From positions 1-39,821 of the forward strand of contig ASZI01000003.1 in NCBI GenBank assembly GCA_000416315.1: DNA of 39,821 nt. Direction: 5' to 3'. Source of the stretch: Osedax symbiont Rs2. Lineage in GTDB: Bacteria; Pseudomonadota; Gammaproteobacteria; Pseudomonadales; Balneatricaceae. Shown in pieces: positions 22,834 to 32,370 of the stretch. Numbering within the stretch: the stretch's first letter is position 1; every line of letters starts with the position of its first letter. Under the pieces are notes generated by a model, which saw only the letters and a program-made list of their open reading frames with translations, had not been told where the DNA came from and did not search any database. The position numbers and the translations under genes are program-made.

Positions 22834-25818
22834 CTATATTTCAGAAAATATAGCGTCCATATCACCCTTGCTTTCCATTGGCACTAGCATTGTTTCAGAT
22901 AAACCACGCTTGCGTTCTAATAAATTGTGCAGTATCACATCAAAGCTCCCGTCTTTATAAGTAGGGTGTATTGCCCTAGGGATATAAACATTAACTTCTT
23001 TATCCTGACCTATCCGGTACGCTCTATCGGTACACTGATCTTCCACTGCGGGATTCCACCAGCGGGATAAATGGATGACATTAGTTGCCGCTGTAATCGT
23101 TAAACCTACACCCCCAGCCTTCGGCGATAAGATCATCACTCCAAAGATATTTTTCCTCTCTTGGAAGCGATCCACGATACGTTTCCTTTCGATGGGTTTG
23201 ATTCCACCATAAATCCTTGGTGGCAATTGTTTAAAGCCATACCTCTGTTGTATGACAAAAGCTAACCACTCTTGCATGGCTAATGATTCAAGAAAAATTA
23301 ACACTTTCTCTTCTTTTTTTGCAATTTTATCCAACTGTCGGAATACTCCTTTCAGTCGGGCTGAATCTGCAATATATTTATCTGCATCATTGCTTTGTTC
23401 ACTGTCAGGAGAATACGGGTGTAATGAAATATTTCTAAATTGATGAATTACCCTAAGCCCTCTAGGTTCTTCCTCTCGTTTAACCCGCTTTACTAAGTCG
23501 TCATAAGTATTCGCTTGATGGCCAGCCATCTGTTCATCGACTAAATGCACCATTTTGGGGGGTAAGTCAGATAATACTTCCGACTTCATTCTACGTAATA
23601 TAGGTTGAGGGCCATCAACACTACGCTCCAATAAATCTTTACGTAATTGGATAAGCTTTTCCTGATCATCCTCAGGATAATCATTCATAAATGATTTCAA
23701 ATCCCCTAAAAATCCGGGGATTAATGTGTCACAAATACACCATAAATCTGACAGACTATTTTCTACTGGTGTGCCTGTTAAGCCTAAAGAGAAATCCGCA
23801 TTCAGCGACTTTGACGCATGAGTATTCAGTGAGCTTGGATTTTTGACTCTTTGCATTTCATCAAAAACAACACATGACAAATGAAGCTGACCTAAGGAGA
23901 TTTGATAATCACGTAAGGTTTCATACGTTGTTAGTAACCAATCACATTCCACCAACTCAGCTGATCGTAGGGTATTCATCCCCTCGGCAGTGTCGTTAGA
24001 GTAACCTTTTAATTTGAATTTCTTCAGTTCATTGCCAAACAAGAGCCCCACTGCCCCAAGACCGGGATCAGCTAGATGCAGAGTTTCTTCATCTAACCAG
24101 TTATTGAGTAAGCTAGTTGGCGCTACAATTAATACAGGTAAACGGGGTAAGCCTAGTGAGTGTCTCTTACGTTGCAACCAAGATATAAAACCTAAGGTTT
24201 GGAATGTTTTACCAAGCCCCATATCATCAGCTAATAAAGCACCAGGAAAACCTGTCGCCCAACATTCTTGTAACCATCCTATGCCATAAACTTGATGTTC
24301 TTTGGGACTGTTTTTCAATAAAGGTGATATTTCAGGTTTAACATATTCGCAACGGGCGGAGAAATTTTTAACAAACATCGTTTCTTCTATATTTTCTTCA
24401 ACTACTAATACATGCTTGTGAGGTGCTAGCTTAAGTTCTTCGATGTCGGTATTTGTATCATCTTCATCAGCATTACTGTCTGCGTCATGCTCTGTCGGTA
24501 TTTGTATCTCTTTTTTCAATGCTGCAAAGGCTTCAGCAACTTCGATCGAAGGTGGTATTTGGCTACCATCTGGCAATGTTATAGATTGCACCCCAGCCTC
24601 TAATCCGTTTGCTATTGTTGTTATAGCCTCATCTAATTCAGATTCGTTAACTGTAATAATTTGGTCACCTATTCGTATCCCAAATTTTTCTGGCACCCAT
24701 GAGTTCGGCTCTCTTTGCAGCCAGGGGATTACTTTAGGGACCCACAAACCAAGCTCTTTCACCCTGGAGGAGAAACCAGTTGTCTCAACAAACAATAGCT
24801 CTAAGCTATCGGCCAGCTCTTGATCATGCTCGCCATCCCCTAAAATTTGCTCTTTGATAAAACCCGCTGGGTTTTTGGCAAAACTTTTTTTACTTGCAGG
24901 GCCTGCTTTTTGTTGTTCACGGACAATTTCTAATGCTGGTCGAAGTGAAGGGTCAATATAAAGGTAGGTACCTTTGTCAATAACATACATTGGTCTAGCT
25001 TTATCATAGTTTTTAAAAATAGAACTAGAGAACTGACTTTGTTGCTCCGGTGTTAGCAGATGTGTTGAGTCTGTTATTTGTTCACCTGTATCTAAAAATT
25101 CATCAATAACTTCTTGTCCAAACAGTAGCGGATCAAAGTCGACACCTAAACTAGAGGACTTAATGTCTAGGCTAAAAGCAGATGCATGACTGATTCTTAA
25201 CTCTTTTAGTGATCTTTCTAGATCAAGAGTATCTTTCGCGTCTAAGGATAACAACTGGCTTAGACCTGACAATTTTTCTAAACGATCATCTACAGTTGGA
25301 CTATCATCTACATTAAAACCATGTATTGCATCCAAAGCAGAATACATAGGTTCAGGGAGTCTATATTGTGTTTCGCCTACTTCTAGAACGGATCCTATAC
25401 GGTCTACACGAACCTTTCGCCCCTTTGAATACCAACTAGCTTTGATTTGGGTACTTGATTCTAGCAGCGGTCCTGTTGTTGAAATTCGTAATTGAAAAGG
25501 TGCTGAAGGTGGTAGGCCAAGTGATAAAGCTTGGCCTTCTGTCAGTTCTGCTACAATATGATGCGGGATAAAATACCCTTGATTTTCTGGTAAAACAGAT
25601 ACTACAGGCTTATCGACACTGACCCCGGCACTGGCAGAGTCAATCAATGACGCCAATTTTGCTAAGCCACTTAATGCGTATAAATCTTTTTGAATGTCCC
25701 ATTTAGAAACATCGAGTTTCTCTTTAACCTTTTTAAGTAATATGGTCCTTTTTTCTTCAGTCAGAAAAAGATGAATACCATCAGGTACTAAATCAAAATT
25801 AAGTGATATCTTCGCCAT
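22834..25818 (-). CDS. zorD: Zorya type I protein ZorD, SNF2 helicase
   Basis: This 994-residue protein is the effector component of type I Zorya. The C-terminal half is a SNF2 ATPase: DDMGLGKT (531-538), the DEMQ box near 650, GLTGTPVENS, SPKAGGVGLT and DRAYRIGQ near 930. The N-terminal ~500 residues are the family-specific region with an acidic linker (about 443-461). In the known system ZorD degrades or disrupts invading DNA after the ZorAB motor is triggered. It is the last gene of the operon, 2 bases after zorC. I see no extra nuclease domain after the helicase. Confidence 0.92.
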   Translation of the reverse strand: MAKISLNFDLVPDGIHLFLTEEKRTILLKKVKEKLDVSKWDIQKDLYALSGLAKLASLIDSASAGVSVDKPVVSVLPENQGYFIPHHIVAELTEGQALSLGLPPSAPFQLRISTTGPLLESSTQIKASWYSKGRKVRVDRIGSVLEVGETQYRLPEPMYSALDAIHGFNVDDSPTVDDRLEKLSGLSQLLSLDAKDTLDLERSLKELRISHASAFSLDIKSSSLGVDFDPLLFGQEVIDEFLDTGEQITDSTHLLTPEQQSQFSSSIFKNYDKARPMYVIDKGTYLYIDPSLRPALEIVREQQKAGPASKKSFAKNPAGFIKEQILGDGEHDQELADSLELLFVETTGFSSRVKELGLWVPKVIPWLQREPNSWVPEKFGIRIGDQIITVNESELDEAITTIANGLEAGVQSITLPDGSQIPPSIEVAEAFAALKKEIQIPTEHDADSNADEDDTNTDIEELKLAPHKHVLVVEENIEETMFVKNFSARCEYVKPEISPLLKNSPKEHQVYGIGWLQECWATGFPGALLADDMGLGKTFQTLGFISWLQRKRHSLGLPRLPVLIVAPTSLLNNWLDEETLHLADPGLGAVGLLFGNELKKFKLKGYSNDTAEGMNTLRSAELVECDWLLTTYETLRDYQISLGQLHLSCVVFDEMQRVKNPSSLNTHASKSLNADFSLGLTGTPVENSLSDLWCICDTLIPGFLGDLKSFMNDYPEDDQEKLIQLRKDLLERSVDGPQPILRRMKSEVLSDLPPKMVHLVDEQMAGHQANTYDDLVKRVKREEEPRGLRVIHQFRNISLHPYSPDSEQSNDADKYIADSARLKGVFRQLDKIAKKEEKVLIFLESLAMQEWLAFVIQQRYGFKQLPPRIYGGIKPIERKRIVDRFQERKNIFGVMILSPKAGGVGLTITAATNVIHLSRWWNPAVEDQCTDRAYRIGQDKEVNVYIPRAIHPTYKDGSFDVILHNLLERKRGLSETMLVPMESKGDMDAIFSEI

Positions 25819-25820
25819 AG

Positions 25821-27479
25821 TTAATTATTCGCTTTTCTATTTAGTTCATTTGCTTTGGAACATACCTTACAAAACACAGTTAATTCCCCTGGTCGCCTTT
25901 TAGAAATATAAAACTCTCTAGCGGCTTTTATTTGACCACAGCTTTTACAATCACTCATTGCCGGTAAATTTAGGTACGGGTCATCTCTACCTCCAAAATC
26001 TACAAAAGGCCTGGTTCGGTCTCTCGCGTTGGGTTTGGGCTTTGGCGTAGGAGTAAAATATGAGGGACGTTTCTTGATCCTGGCGTTATTGATCAACGTT
26101 ACATGGGGGTGCTTTATACCTGTATGCTGATATATGAACTGGGTAACTTTTCCTTTCCAGCTACCTGTGTGGTCATGTGTATATCCCGCATCAGGCACAA
26201 ACTTTAGGCCACGTAATCGATCAGCAGAGTAGTATTGTTTATAAAAACTTGGCGGAGTATTTGTGTCATTAAGCCACAACCTAACTTTGCCATTATGTGT
26301 CCATTCCGCAATGACAACATTATCAATACGCATAATTAAGACAGAATGATTGGGTTGTATATATCCCTTACCCTTTTCGAAACTTCCAAAAGTACCCTTA
26401 TGGAAATCAGTATTTGTTCTGACTAAATCTTCAGCATGCCGCGTGGCTTCTGGACCAAAGACAACCCAAGCCTCTTCTACTAGGTCATGATCAAGATAAT
26501 AACTCCAAAACGCATTCCTAGAATCCCAATGATGATCTTCTGCCGTCCTATTAAGCACTTGAATTAACAAACCAATCGCCTGTTTCGTTAGCCATCTTTT
26601 CAATATTAAGGTTAACTCTTCTGGAACGTTCCCCCATTTCCCGGGGTTTACTCTTGGGTCTTTATATTCTCCTAAAAGCAGGTGCTCTATTTGTTTTTGT
26701 ATAACTATCTCTGGTTGTTGATCTATACATGGCCTTAAAAGTGCGTCGACTATAGAAACTTGGTTGGTTGAGCCTTTATAGATTACAGTTCCATCTTGCT
26801 GTATTAGGTGAGTAAACCTATCAAATAGAAAAATTGCATCCTCTTCTACTAACCAATTACTTGTACTAAGTTTTGTACACAGTATTTGTAATAATTGGTT
26901 ACCAATCCCCACTGTTTTTAATGAACCAGTGATCCCTGCCCGGCGTAGCTGCGCTTCAAAATCGACAGTTTTATCCATAAACATTTCGGCTAGTTTTAAG
27001 CAGGGGGCCCGGTCTAACAATCCAAATTCTTTACAACGCAAAATCCAGGCGTTAGGTAGTTGTTCAATGGTTAATAGCAAAAAATTACGAATTTCTTCGA
27101 TCCAAGGTGAAGGTGAATCTGCCACCCTTAAATACCCATTTATCAATGCGCGGTACAGAGAGGACTTCCCTCGCTTATAAACTTCTTCCAGGAAATGCCT
27201 AACTAGTTTGACGACATCAGATAGGTGATCAAAAGACGACAACCCTGCTATACAAAAAATGCGTAGATTTTTAGTTGTGATATTAGTGGCTGTACCTAGC
27301 TTTATTTCAGCAATAGCAGCTTCGATATATTCCTGTGGATTCAAATTTGACAGCAGGCCTACTGAATCTATTGTTGTTTGAATTTGCAGAGCTGTTTTTG
27401 CCAAACTACTTTGTTTTGGATTTTTTAATTCAAACCGCAACCTAACATCGAAGTGCTTTAATTGCTCTAATATACTCAT
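25821..27479 (-). CDS. zorC: Zorya type I protein ZorC, EH-signature protein
   Basis: This 552-residue protein holds the place and features of ZorC: a helical body and an EH-signature-like segment, AEDHHWDSRNAFWSYYL, at about 315-331. ZorC is thought to bind DNA and work with ZorD downstream of the membrane motor. Unusually, it ends with a zinc-ribbon-like domain of ~40 residues: CKSCG, then ~20 residues, then CKVC. The start overlaps zorB by 4 bases and zorD follows after 2, so the three are translationally coupled. Confidence 0.88.
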   Translation of the reverse strand: MSILEQLKHFDVRLRFELKNPKQSSLAKTALQIQTTIDSVGLLSNLNPQEYIEAAIAEIKLGTATNITTKNLRIFCIAGLSSFDHLSDVVKLVRHFLEEVYKRGKSSLYRALINGYLRVADSPSPWIEEIRNFLLLTIEQLPNAWILRCKEFGLLDRAPCLKLAEMFMDKTVDFEAQLRRAGITGSLKTVGIGNQLLQILCTKLSTSNWLVEEDAIFLFDRFTHLIQQDGTVIYKGSTNQVSIVDALLRPCIDQQPEIVIQKQIEHLLLGEYKDPRVNPGKWGNVPEELTLILKRWLTKQAIGLLIQVLNRTAEDHHWDSRNAFWSYYLDHDLVEEAWVVFGPEATRHAEDLVRTNTDFHKGTFGSFEKGKGYIQPNHSVLIMRIDNVVIAEWTHNGKVRLWLNDTNTPPSFYKQYYSADRLRGLKFVPDAGYTHDHTGSWKGKVTQFIYQHTGIKHPHVTLINNARIKKRPSYFTPTPKPKPNARDRTRPFVDFGGRDDPYLNLPAMSDCKSCGQIKAAREFYISKRRPGELTVFCKVCSKANELNRKANN

Positions 27480-28528
27480 AGCAGCTTCTCAACTTCCCGT
27501 TGTAGCTTGAGACGTGCATCTTCACTTTCTGGCAAGTACATCACAAAACGTAAATCAATTCGGCGGTTAAGCGACTTGTTAAAATCGTTAATATTTTCTA
27601 CTACAGGTCGCTGTGCTCCATAGGCAGCCGTGCTTAACGCTTGTTGCCCTAAAGGGTTAACTATTGCCGGTAATAGATACTGTGCAAGTGTCATTTGTGC
27701 GTAGGTATTAGTTGCCCGCCTTGCACTTAACTCCAAATTATTACGACTTCCGTCGCGTAATTTTCCTGTAAAGCCGTCAGAGTCAGAATGACCTTCTACA
27801 TAAACAGCTTCAATAAAAACATGCTCAGGATTACAACTGTTAAAATCTTTTGGTAATTGGAGAGATTCATCTTCTTTATGGAGGCTATAACATTCCAAGT
27901 TTTTATACAGTGCTTTAGCTAATATCTGTATCCTATTAACCGCACCTTTTTTCGCCTTGAGATTTGAACTACCGGTATTAAATAGCCCATCACCCTCCAG
28001 GCGGATCACACCTATTTTAGGATCAGCTTTAAACTTAATACCTTCTTTAGCTAATACAGCAGAGATTGCCTGTATTATTTCACTACGTTTGTTATTTGCA
28101 GCTGCTGCATATATTTGCCATGAGTTACGGCGCAGTTTTGCAATTTCTTCTTCCAATTGCGTTATAACTACCTTCTTCTTATTTATAGAAATTTGTTGCT
28201 GGTCTATAACAACAATTTTTTCTTCAATTACTACAGCTTGCTCATCAATGACAACAGTATTCTCATCAATCTCTATAACTTGCTCATCTATAACATCTGC
28301 CTGCTCTTTTTCAATTTCCTCAAGTGTAATAACTTCTAACTCAAAGTCTTTAACAATCTTTTCATGTGTGGATAACAAAACAACTTCTTCTTTTTTAGCC
28401 ACCTTATCTAACGACTTTTGCAGCTCTAACACGAAATAAGATACGATAATGATAAATACAAAAAGTACACCAACCATCATATCTGTCATCGATACGAAAT
28501 AATCACCACTCTCTTCTGACTTATCCAT
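27476..28528 (-). CDS. zorB: Zorya protein ZorB, MotB/OmpA-like
   Basis: This 350-residue protein forms the ion-driven motor with ZorA. Residues ~11-35 are one membrane helix (YFVSMTDMMVGVLFVFIIIV) with Asp16 at the position of the MotB ion-binding Asp. Residues 79-127 form seven seven-residue repeats of the type VIDEQVI, probably a periplasmic stalk. The C-terminal part (about 230-335, YVEGHSDSDG ... NLELSARRA ... RRIDLRF) is an OmpA-like peptidoglycan-binding domain. It lies 8 bases after zorA and overlaps zorC by 4. Confidence 0.95.
   Translation of the reverse strand: MDKSEESGDYFVSMTDMMVGVLFVFIIIVSYFVLELQKSLDKVAKKEEVVLLSTHEKIVKDFELEVITLEEIEKEQADVIDEQVIEIDENTVVIDEQAVVIEEKIVVIDQQQISINKKKVVITQLEEEIAKLRRNSWQIYAAAANNKRSEIIQAISAVLAKEGIKFKADPKIGVIRLEGDGLFNTGSSNLKAKKGAVNRIQILAKALYKNLECYSLHKEDESLQLPKDFNSCNPEHVFIEAVYVEGHSDSDGFTGKLRDGSRNNLELSARRATNTYAQMTLAQYLLPAIVNPLGQQALSTAAYGAQRPVVENINDFNKSLNRRIDLRFVMYLPESEDARLKLQREVEKLL
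28148..28294 (-). repeat. Seven 21-bp degenerate repeats in zorB
   Basis: The DNA encodes seven consecutive seven-residue units at residues 79-127: VIDEQVI, EIDENTV, VIDEQAV, VIEEKIV, VIDQQQI, SINKKKV and VITQLEE. The units probably arose by tandem duplication and then diverged. They lie between the membrane helix and the OmpA-like domain, so the number of units would set the length of the stalk. Confidence 0.8.
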
Positions 28529-28536
28529 TCATTAAC

Positions 28537-30573
28537 CTATGATAGTCTTGCTTTAACTTCACCGAACTCTTCAACAAGTTCACGGACTTCAGCTACAAAC
28601 CCCGCCAGTGGAGTGATTGATTGGGACAGTTGAGTATCCATGTCTTTAGTAAAGCTATTAAGAGTCCCCAAACTAGTGCTCATTTGCTGGGTAATTTGCA
28701 TAAATGCCCTTTCAAGTTCTGAATCAACATTTTTCAAGTGTTGCCCATTTGTTTCCCAAGCGTATTGCAAGTTAGCGACAGCGGCTGCCATTTCTTTCAG
28801 CGTTGATGAGAAGGTCTCAGAGGTGTTTTGGGTCTCTGTGATAGTTTCCTGAAGGGTCTGGCTAATGCTGGTACTAGCCTGATTAAGCTGGTTTGTCACA
28901 TTAGTGAGCGGTATTGTGACGTCCCGTACAGTTTGTGCAGATTTTGAAAACGCATCTCCTGTTACTGCTACTTGGGTATTAACCTTCGCAATCTCACTAA
29001 CTTGATTGGATAACTGGCCAGATATGGATTCAAACCTGACACTTATATCGGCAAGCTGTTTCTGCCAATCACCAATAACACTACTTAACCCATTACTAGT
29101 TTTATCTAGTTTTTGACTAAGGTCACTAAATGTATTGGTAAAGGCATCTTGTGCCACCGATGTTGCTTTCTGTACTCTATCTTGAATATCGTCCCCTAAT
29201 CCATTAAGTGCCTCAGCAACAACTGTAGATGTTTGGCTTACTGCTTCACCTACTGCATTGCCAAGCTGCTCACCCGACTTTTCAAGCATCGTATCCATTG
29301 ATTTAGTTGCATTCAATGACACTTGGTCTAGGGAATCTGTGAGTTTAGTAATCTTATCGACACTACTTTCTTGTTGTGACTTAATCGCTAATATCACTTC
29401 TTTCAACTCTGACGAAGCAAACTGTGCATCCGATTTAAAACTACCCCCCGCTTCCTGCGTAGTCTCCTTCAGCTTCTGACAAATACCTAACATGGTTTCA
29501 TTGATATTCGAAATGGTCCCTTCTAGTCCCGCGCGTAACTCATCACCACCACCTGATAATTTAGTTGCAGTACTTTCGAGGGTTGATACCAATTTTTCGA
29601 GTTGATTATTAACTTGTGCGAAAGACTCTTGACTAGAGCCCGCCATTTTATCAGCAAACTCATTCGCCATATCGTGGAGTGCAGACTGATTGCTGTTGCT
29701 CATATTCGATGTTACATTTTTTAATTCATCAGTCACTGGTCGCATAGTTTCCGCTAATGAAACAGATAACATTGGCGGCAATTCAATTAAGGCCTCACTG
29801 ATTCGCTTACCTAAGGCCACAGTGATTTCTGTAGACATTGCTTCGAGTCGTTGAGTTTGACGTTGCGAGTGCCCGTATTGATCAACAGCGATACGTTCGG
29901 CATTGGCATAAGTTAAACGTTTTTCTATAATTTCACTTAGGCTATTCAATCCGTTACGGACACTGTTATTAAATAATTGATAAAAGGCTCCAACAACAAT
30001 CGAAGTAAATAAACCGCCTACAGATGCCCAAAATTTTGTACCTGCTATTAATAGTAATGCCTCTAAGGCTTTTTGAATTTCTTCAATATTATTGTTACTA
30101 AAAGACTTACCTGTTTCAGTTAGGGCAGCCACTAATCCTAGAAAAGTGAATAGCAAACCTAAACCAACAAAAGTACTAGGTAGTACGAAAGGCTTTATTT
30201 GAAAGTGGTGGACACTGGCTGTAGAAAAATATTCACTGGGTCTTTTCGTATTACGGTAAACTCGATAATTTGGATCATCTATGTCATCTATAGGCGGGGT
30301 TAGTGTTTCTTCAAACTCCTGCCATGTATGGGCAAAGTCGGAAATTTTTAAAACCTTCCCTCTAATTGTTTCATATTGTGCGGTAAACTCAGTCTCATCC
30401 TTAGTAGTCCTGATGATTTTTTTCATTGAATTGATCGCATTCATCAGTCTCATGCGTTTCCAGAACATAGCCAATATAACTAATGCCCCTGCCCCCATTA
30501 ATCCAAACGCAAGATATAAACCTATATGGCTAATATGAAAAATACTGATAAGAGTTTCTGTGATTTGTTCCAT
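28537..30573 (-). CDS. zorA: Zorya protein ZorA, MotA/ExbB-like with long tail
   Basis: This 678-residue protein is the ring subunit of the Zorya motor. A first membrane helix is at ~18-38, and the conserved MotA/TolQ/ExbB part with two more helices lies at ~129-152 (PFVLPSTFVGLGLLFTFLGL) and ~172-200 (LLIAGTKFWASVGGLFTSIV). Residues ~220-678 are a long, helical, Ser/Thr/Gln-rich coiled-coil tail that reaches into the cytoplasm and is a hallmark of ZorA. It is the first zor gene, 55 bp after the ASCH gene. GGAATT before the ATG is a modest ribosome binding site. Confidence 0.95.
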   Translation of the reverse strand: MEQITETLISIFHISHIGLYLAFGLMGAGALVILAMFWKRMRLMNAINSMKKIIRTTKDETEFTAQYETIRGKVLKISDFAHTWQEFEETLTPPIDDIDDPNYRVYRNTKRPSEYFSTASVHHFQIKPFVLPSTFVGLGLLFTFLGLVAALTETGKSFSNNNIEEIQKALEALLLIAGTKFWASVGGLFTSIVVGAFYQLFNNSVRNGLNSLSEIIEKRLTYANAERIAVDQYGHSQRQTQRLEAMSTEITVALGKRISEALIELPPMLSVSLAETMRPVTDELKNVTSNMSNSNQSALHDMANEFADKMAGSSQESFAQVNNQLEKLVSTLESTATKLSGGGDELRAGLEGTISNINETMLGICQKLKETTQEAGGSFKSDAQFASSELKEVILAIKSQQESSVDKITKLTDSLDQVSLNATKSMDTMLEKSGEQLGNAVGEAVSQTSTVVAEALNGLGDDIQDRVQKATSVAQDAFTNTFSDLSQKLDKTSNGLSSVIGDWQKQLADISVRFESISGQLSNQVSEIAKVNTQVAVTGDAFSKSAQTVRDVTIPLTNVTNQLNQASTSISQTLQETITETQNTSETFSSTLKEMAAAVANLQYAWETNGQHLKNVDSELERAFMQITQQMSTSLGTLNSFTKDMDTQLSQSITPLAGFVAEVRELVEEFGEVKARLS

Positions 30574-30628
30574 TTATAATTCCATTTCTATATGCAGACA
30601 ACTTGCTAATTCTTGGGGTTTTATTAAT

Positions 30629-31360
30629 TTAATCAGTCCACTCGGTAGCGGATACTATGCCCCAGTTACCATTGCTGTTCGGTCTACGCCATTTTGCTGT
30701 TGGCATTTTTCGCAAATATTCTAGCGCTACACTAAAATCCGGAAATTTCTTCTCATCCCCTTTTTCTCCCACAGTGTAATTACCATTACGACTACAAGTT
30801 GTTGGGCTAAAAATGGATCCGTCTCTGGCGACAGGAAAAGTATTTGTATTGGGATCGTAATCGAGATTGGGATTGGGATTGTTTGAAAAGGATACAGGTT
30901 TTGGATTGTTTACTTGTTCCACTAACTTTTCATCGCTTGTCAAAACAGCTATTTCCGCCTCCGATGAATGTATTTTAGATAGAGAGTTTCGGGCTTCTGA
31001 ATTTAGTTCAACCCAAATCACGGCACCGTTTTTGTGCACATAATTAACTGGCACAGCCAGTTTTTGGATGGCTGATAGTTGCCAGGCATGTAACCAGTTG
31101 TAATTACTCTTTTCGAATATATGTGATGGCACACAATGTTTACTGATGTCTGAGTGGAGTTGCTCCAATGACAAAGGGCCTACAGAACCTGTTACAATGG
31201 CAACACCAACAACTTGCTTACTGCCTTTTTTAATGAGAGCAATAGGGCCCCGCCTTTTGCATATAGTTGTTCGCATTTCCCATTGTTTTTTTCCAGCTAA
31301 TAAATAATCTATCCATGGTGTATCTACAATCAAACCATGTGTAATTTCGCTATAGTTCAT
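30629..31360 (-). CDS. ASCH-domain protein upstream of zorA
   Basis: This 243-residue protein starts with an ASCH domain (about 8-100): LIVDTPWIDYLLAGKKQWEM, then KRRGPIALIKKGSKQVVGVA and LHAWQLS. ASCH domains bind RNA or modified bases and occur as regulators or RNases. The second half is an unassigned region rich in Asn and Pro (NPNPNLDYDPNTN) with a compact end (WRRPNSNGNWGIVSATEW). It is 55 bp upstream of zorA in the same direction, so it may share the transcript, either as a regulator of Zorya or as an unrelated gene. AAGGGAAATGG before the ATG is usable for initiation. Confidence 0.82.
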   Translation of the reverse strand: MNYSEITHGLIVDTPWIDYLLAGKKQWEMRTTICKRRGPIALIKKGSKQVVGVAIVTGSVGPLSLEQLHSDISKHCVPSHIFEKSNYNWLHAWQLSAIQKLAVPVNYVHKNGAVIWVELNSEARNSLSKIHSSEAEIAVLTSDEKLVEQVNNPKPVSFSNNPNPNLDYDPNTNTFPVARDGSIFSPTTCSRNGNYTVGEKGDEKKFPDFSVALEYLRKMPTAKWRRPNSNGNWGIVSATEWTD

Positions 31361-31702
31361 TCCATTTCCCTTAAGCTCAAGTATTTTTAAATTGTTAAAC
31401 CGTATCTAATCGCTACTTGAGAATCCTTTTTGCAAGCTTGTTATCTATATATCAAAAATTTACGACTTTGGATAGTATCAGTGAAACCGAAGGTAAAGCA
31501 ACCAGTAAGCTATTGATTTACAATGCAAATATTTATAAAAATTCAGGCGCTGTTAATCATTACAGGAGAAAATATTTATCATTCCTTTACTGTTAATTTC
31601 AATTTACGATTTGCATTCTAACTTCAAGATAGGCCAGGACTGTTATCAATTATTGCCTAAGCTCTAGTTAGGCAAGCAACCATGGCTCATCTAAATCGAT
31701 AA
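31361..31702. promoter_or_regulatory. Upstream region of the ASCH-Zorya operon
   Basis: No gene is seen. CTCAAGTA (31376-31383) and TACTTGAG (31414-31421) form a perfect 8-bp inverted repeat with 30 bp between, starting 16 bp upstream of the ASCH start codon. It could be an operator or an RNA stem in the leader. The rest is AT-rich without further structure that I can identify. Confidence 0.4.
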
Positions 31703-32347
31703 TTACAATTCTCTGATTGCCGGATACAATTTCTCTAAATGCCTACCACCATGCAGTGGATCTACTATGACAATTTCACCAGTAGTATTGCGCAACATAA
31801 AGTCATCATCACTCAAATCAATGTCAGCCTCAATTAACTCGGCAAAGTCGAAAACAGCAACAAGAGTATCGAAAAGCTTTTTGGTAATTAAAGTATTACT
31901 TTCCAGGCTTTGAAGTTTTTCTCTGTAGTAACAAATTTGAGGGTGAAATATTATTTCTCCATCTGATAACCCTTCAATTATTATTGTTACCACTTGCGCT
32001 TCAAGGCTCCCCTCGGGGATTAGTGACATTCTTTCAAATTCTCCCATCCAGAAGTATGAATCGTCATGACTTGCATCGCTCAACGATACAGGCCCGTAAT
32101 CGACAAAGCATTTTGGAATCGACAGTCCATAGTCTTGGCCAGCAGCTATAAAAGTATGTGTACTTGAATCAGTTGATACCCGGATCACCCCTTTAGACGA
32201 TTTAAATAACACTGCTGATGATCCATTGGTTAGATGCTCCAAATTGACTAGCGGTTCTTGTGTGAGTAATGTAGCAAAATTATCGCCTCTAAAATCAAAT
32301 AGATATTTAGTTAGGTTCTTCTCTGTTGCAGATTTGTGTGTACTCAT
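31703..32347 (-). CDS. Kinase-like protein of unknown role
   Basis: This 214-residue protein looks like a shortened protein-kinase-like fold. SSAVLFKSSKGVIRVSTDSS near the start resembles the glycine-loop and Lys strand, and IDLSDDDFMLRNTTGEIVIV followed by DPLHG resembles the catalytic-loop Asp/Asn and the metal-binding DP(L) motif of kinase or phosphotransferase families. The usual HRD motif is not present in standard form. AAAGGAACTTAG precedes the ATG. It is the third gene of a minus-strand cluster after an HTH protein and a small broken gene, an arrangement like three-part toxin-antitoxin systems. The assignment is tentative. Confidence 0.5.
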   Translation of the reverse strand: MSTHKSATEKNLTKYLFDFRGDNFATLLTQEPLVNLEHLTNGSSAVLFKSSKGVIRVSTDSSTHTFIAAGQDYGLSIPKCFVDYGPVSLSDASHDDSYFWMGEFERMSLIPEGSLEAQVVTIIIEGLSDGEIIFHPQICYYREKLQSLESNTLITKKLFDTLVAVFDFAELIEADIDLSDDDFMLRNTTGEIVIVDPLHGGRHLEKLYPAIREL

Positions 32348-32370
32348 TCTAAGTTCCTTTTTGTAACAGC

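Noticed and set aside
22834..25818. Reading zorD as part of the upstream MORC-type restriction operon because both have SNF2 helicases
   Set aside because: zorD is tightly coupled to zorC, has the N-terminal region of ZorD, and is separated from the other operon by 340 bp with an IS remnant.
27957..28439. 160-codon plus-strand frame over zorB
   Set aside because: It is the antisense of the heptad repeats and membrane helix of zorB.
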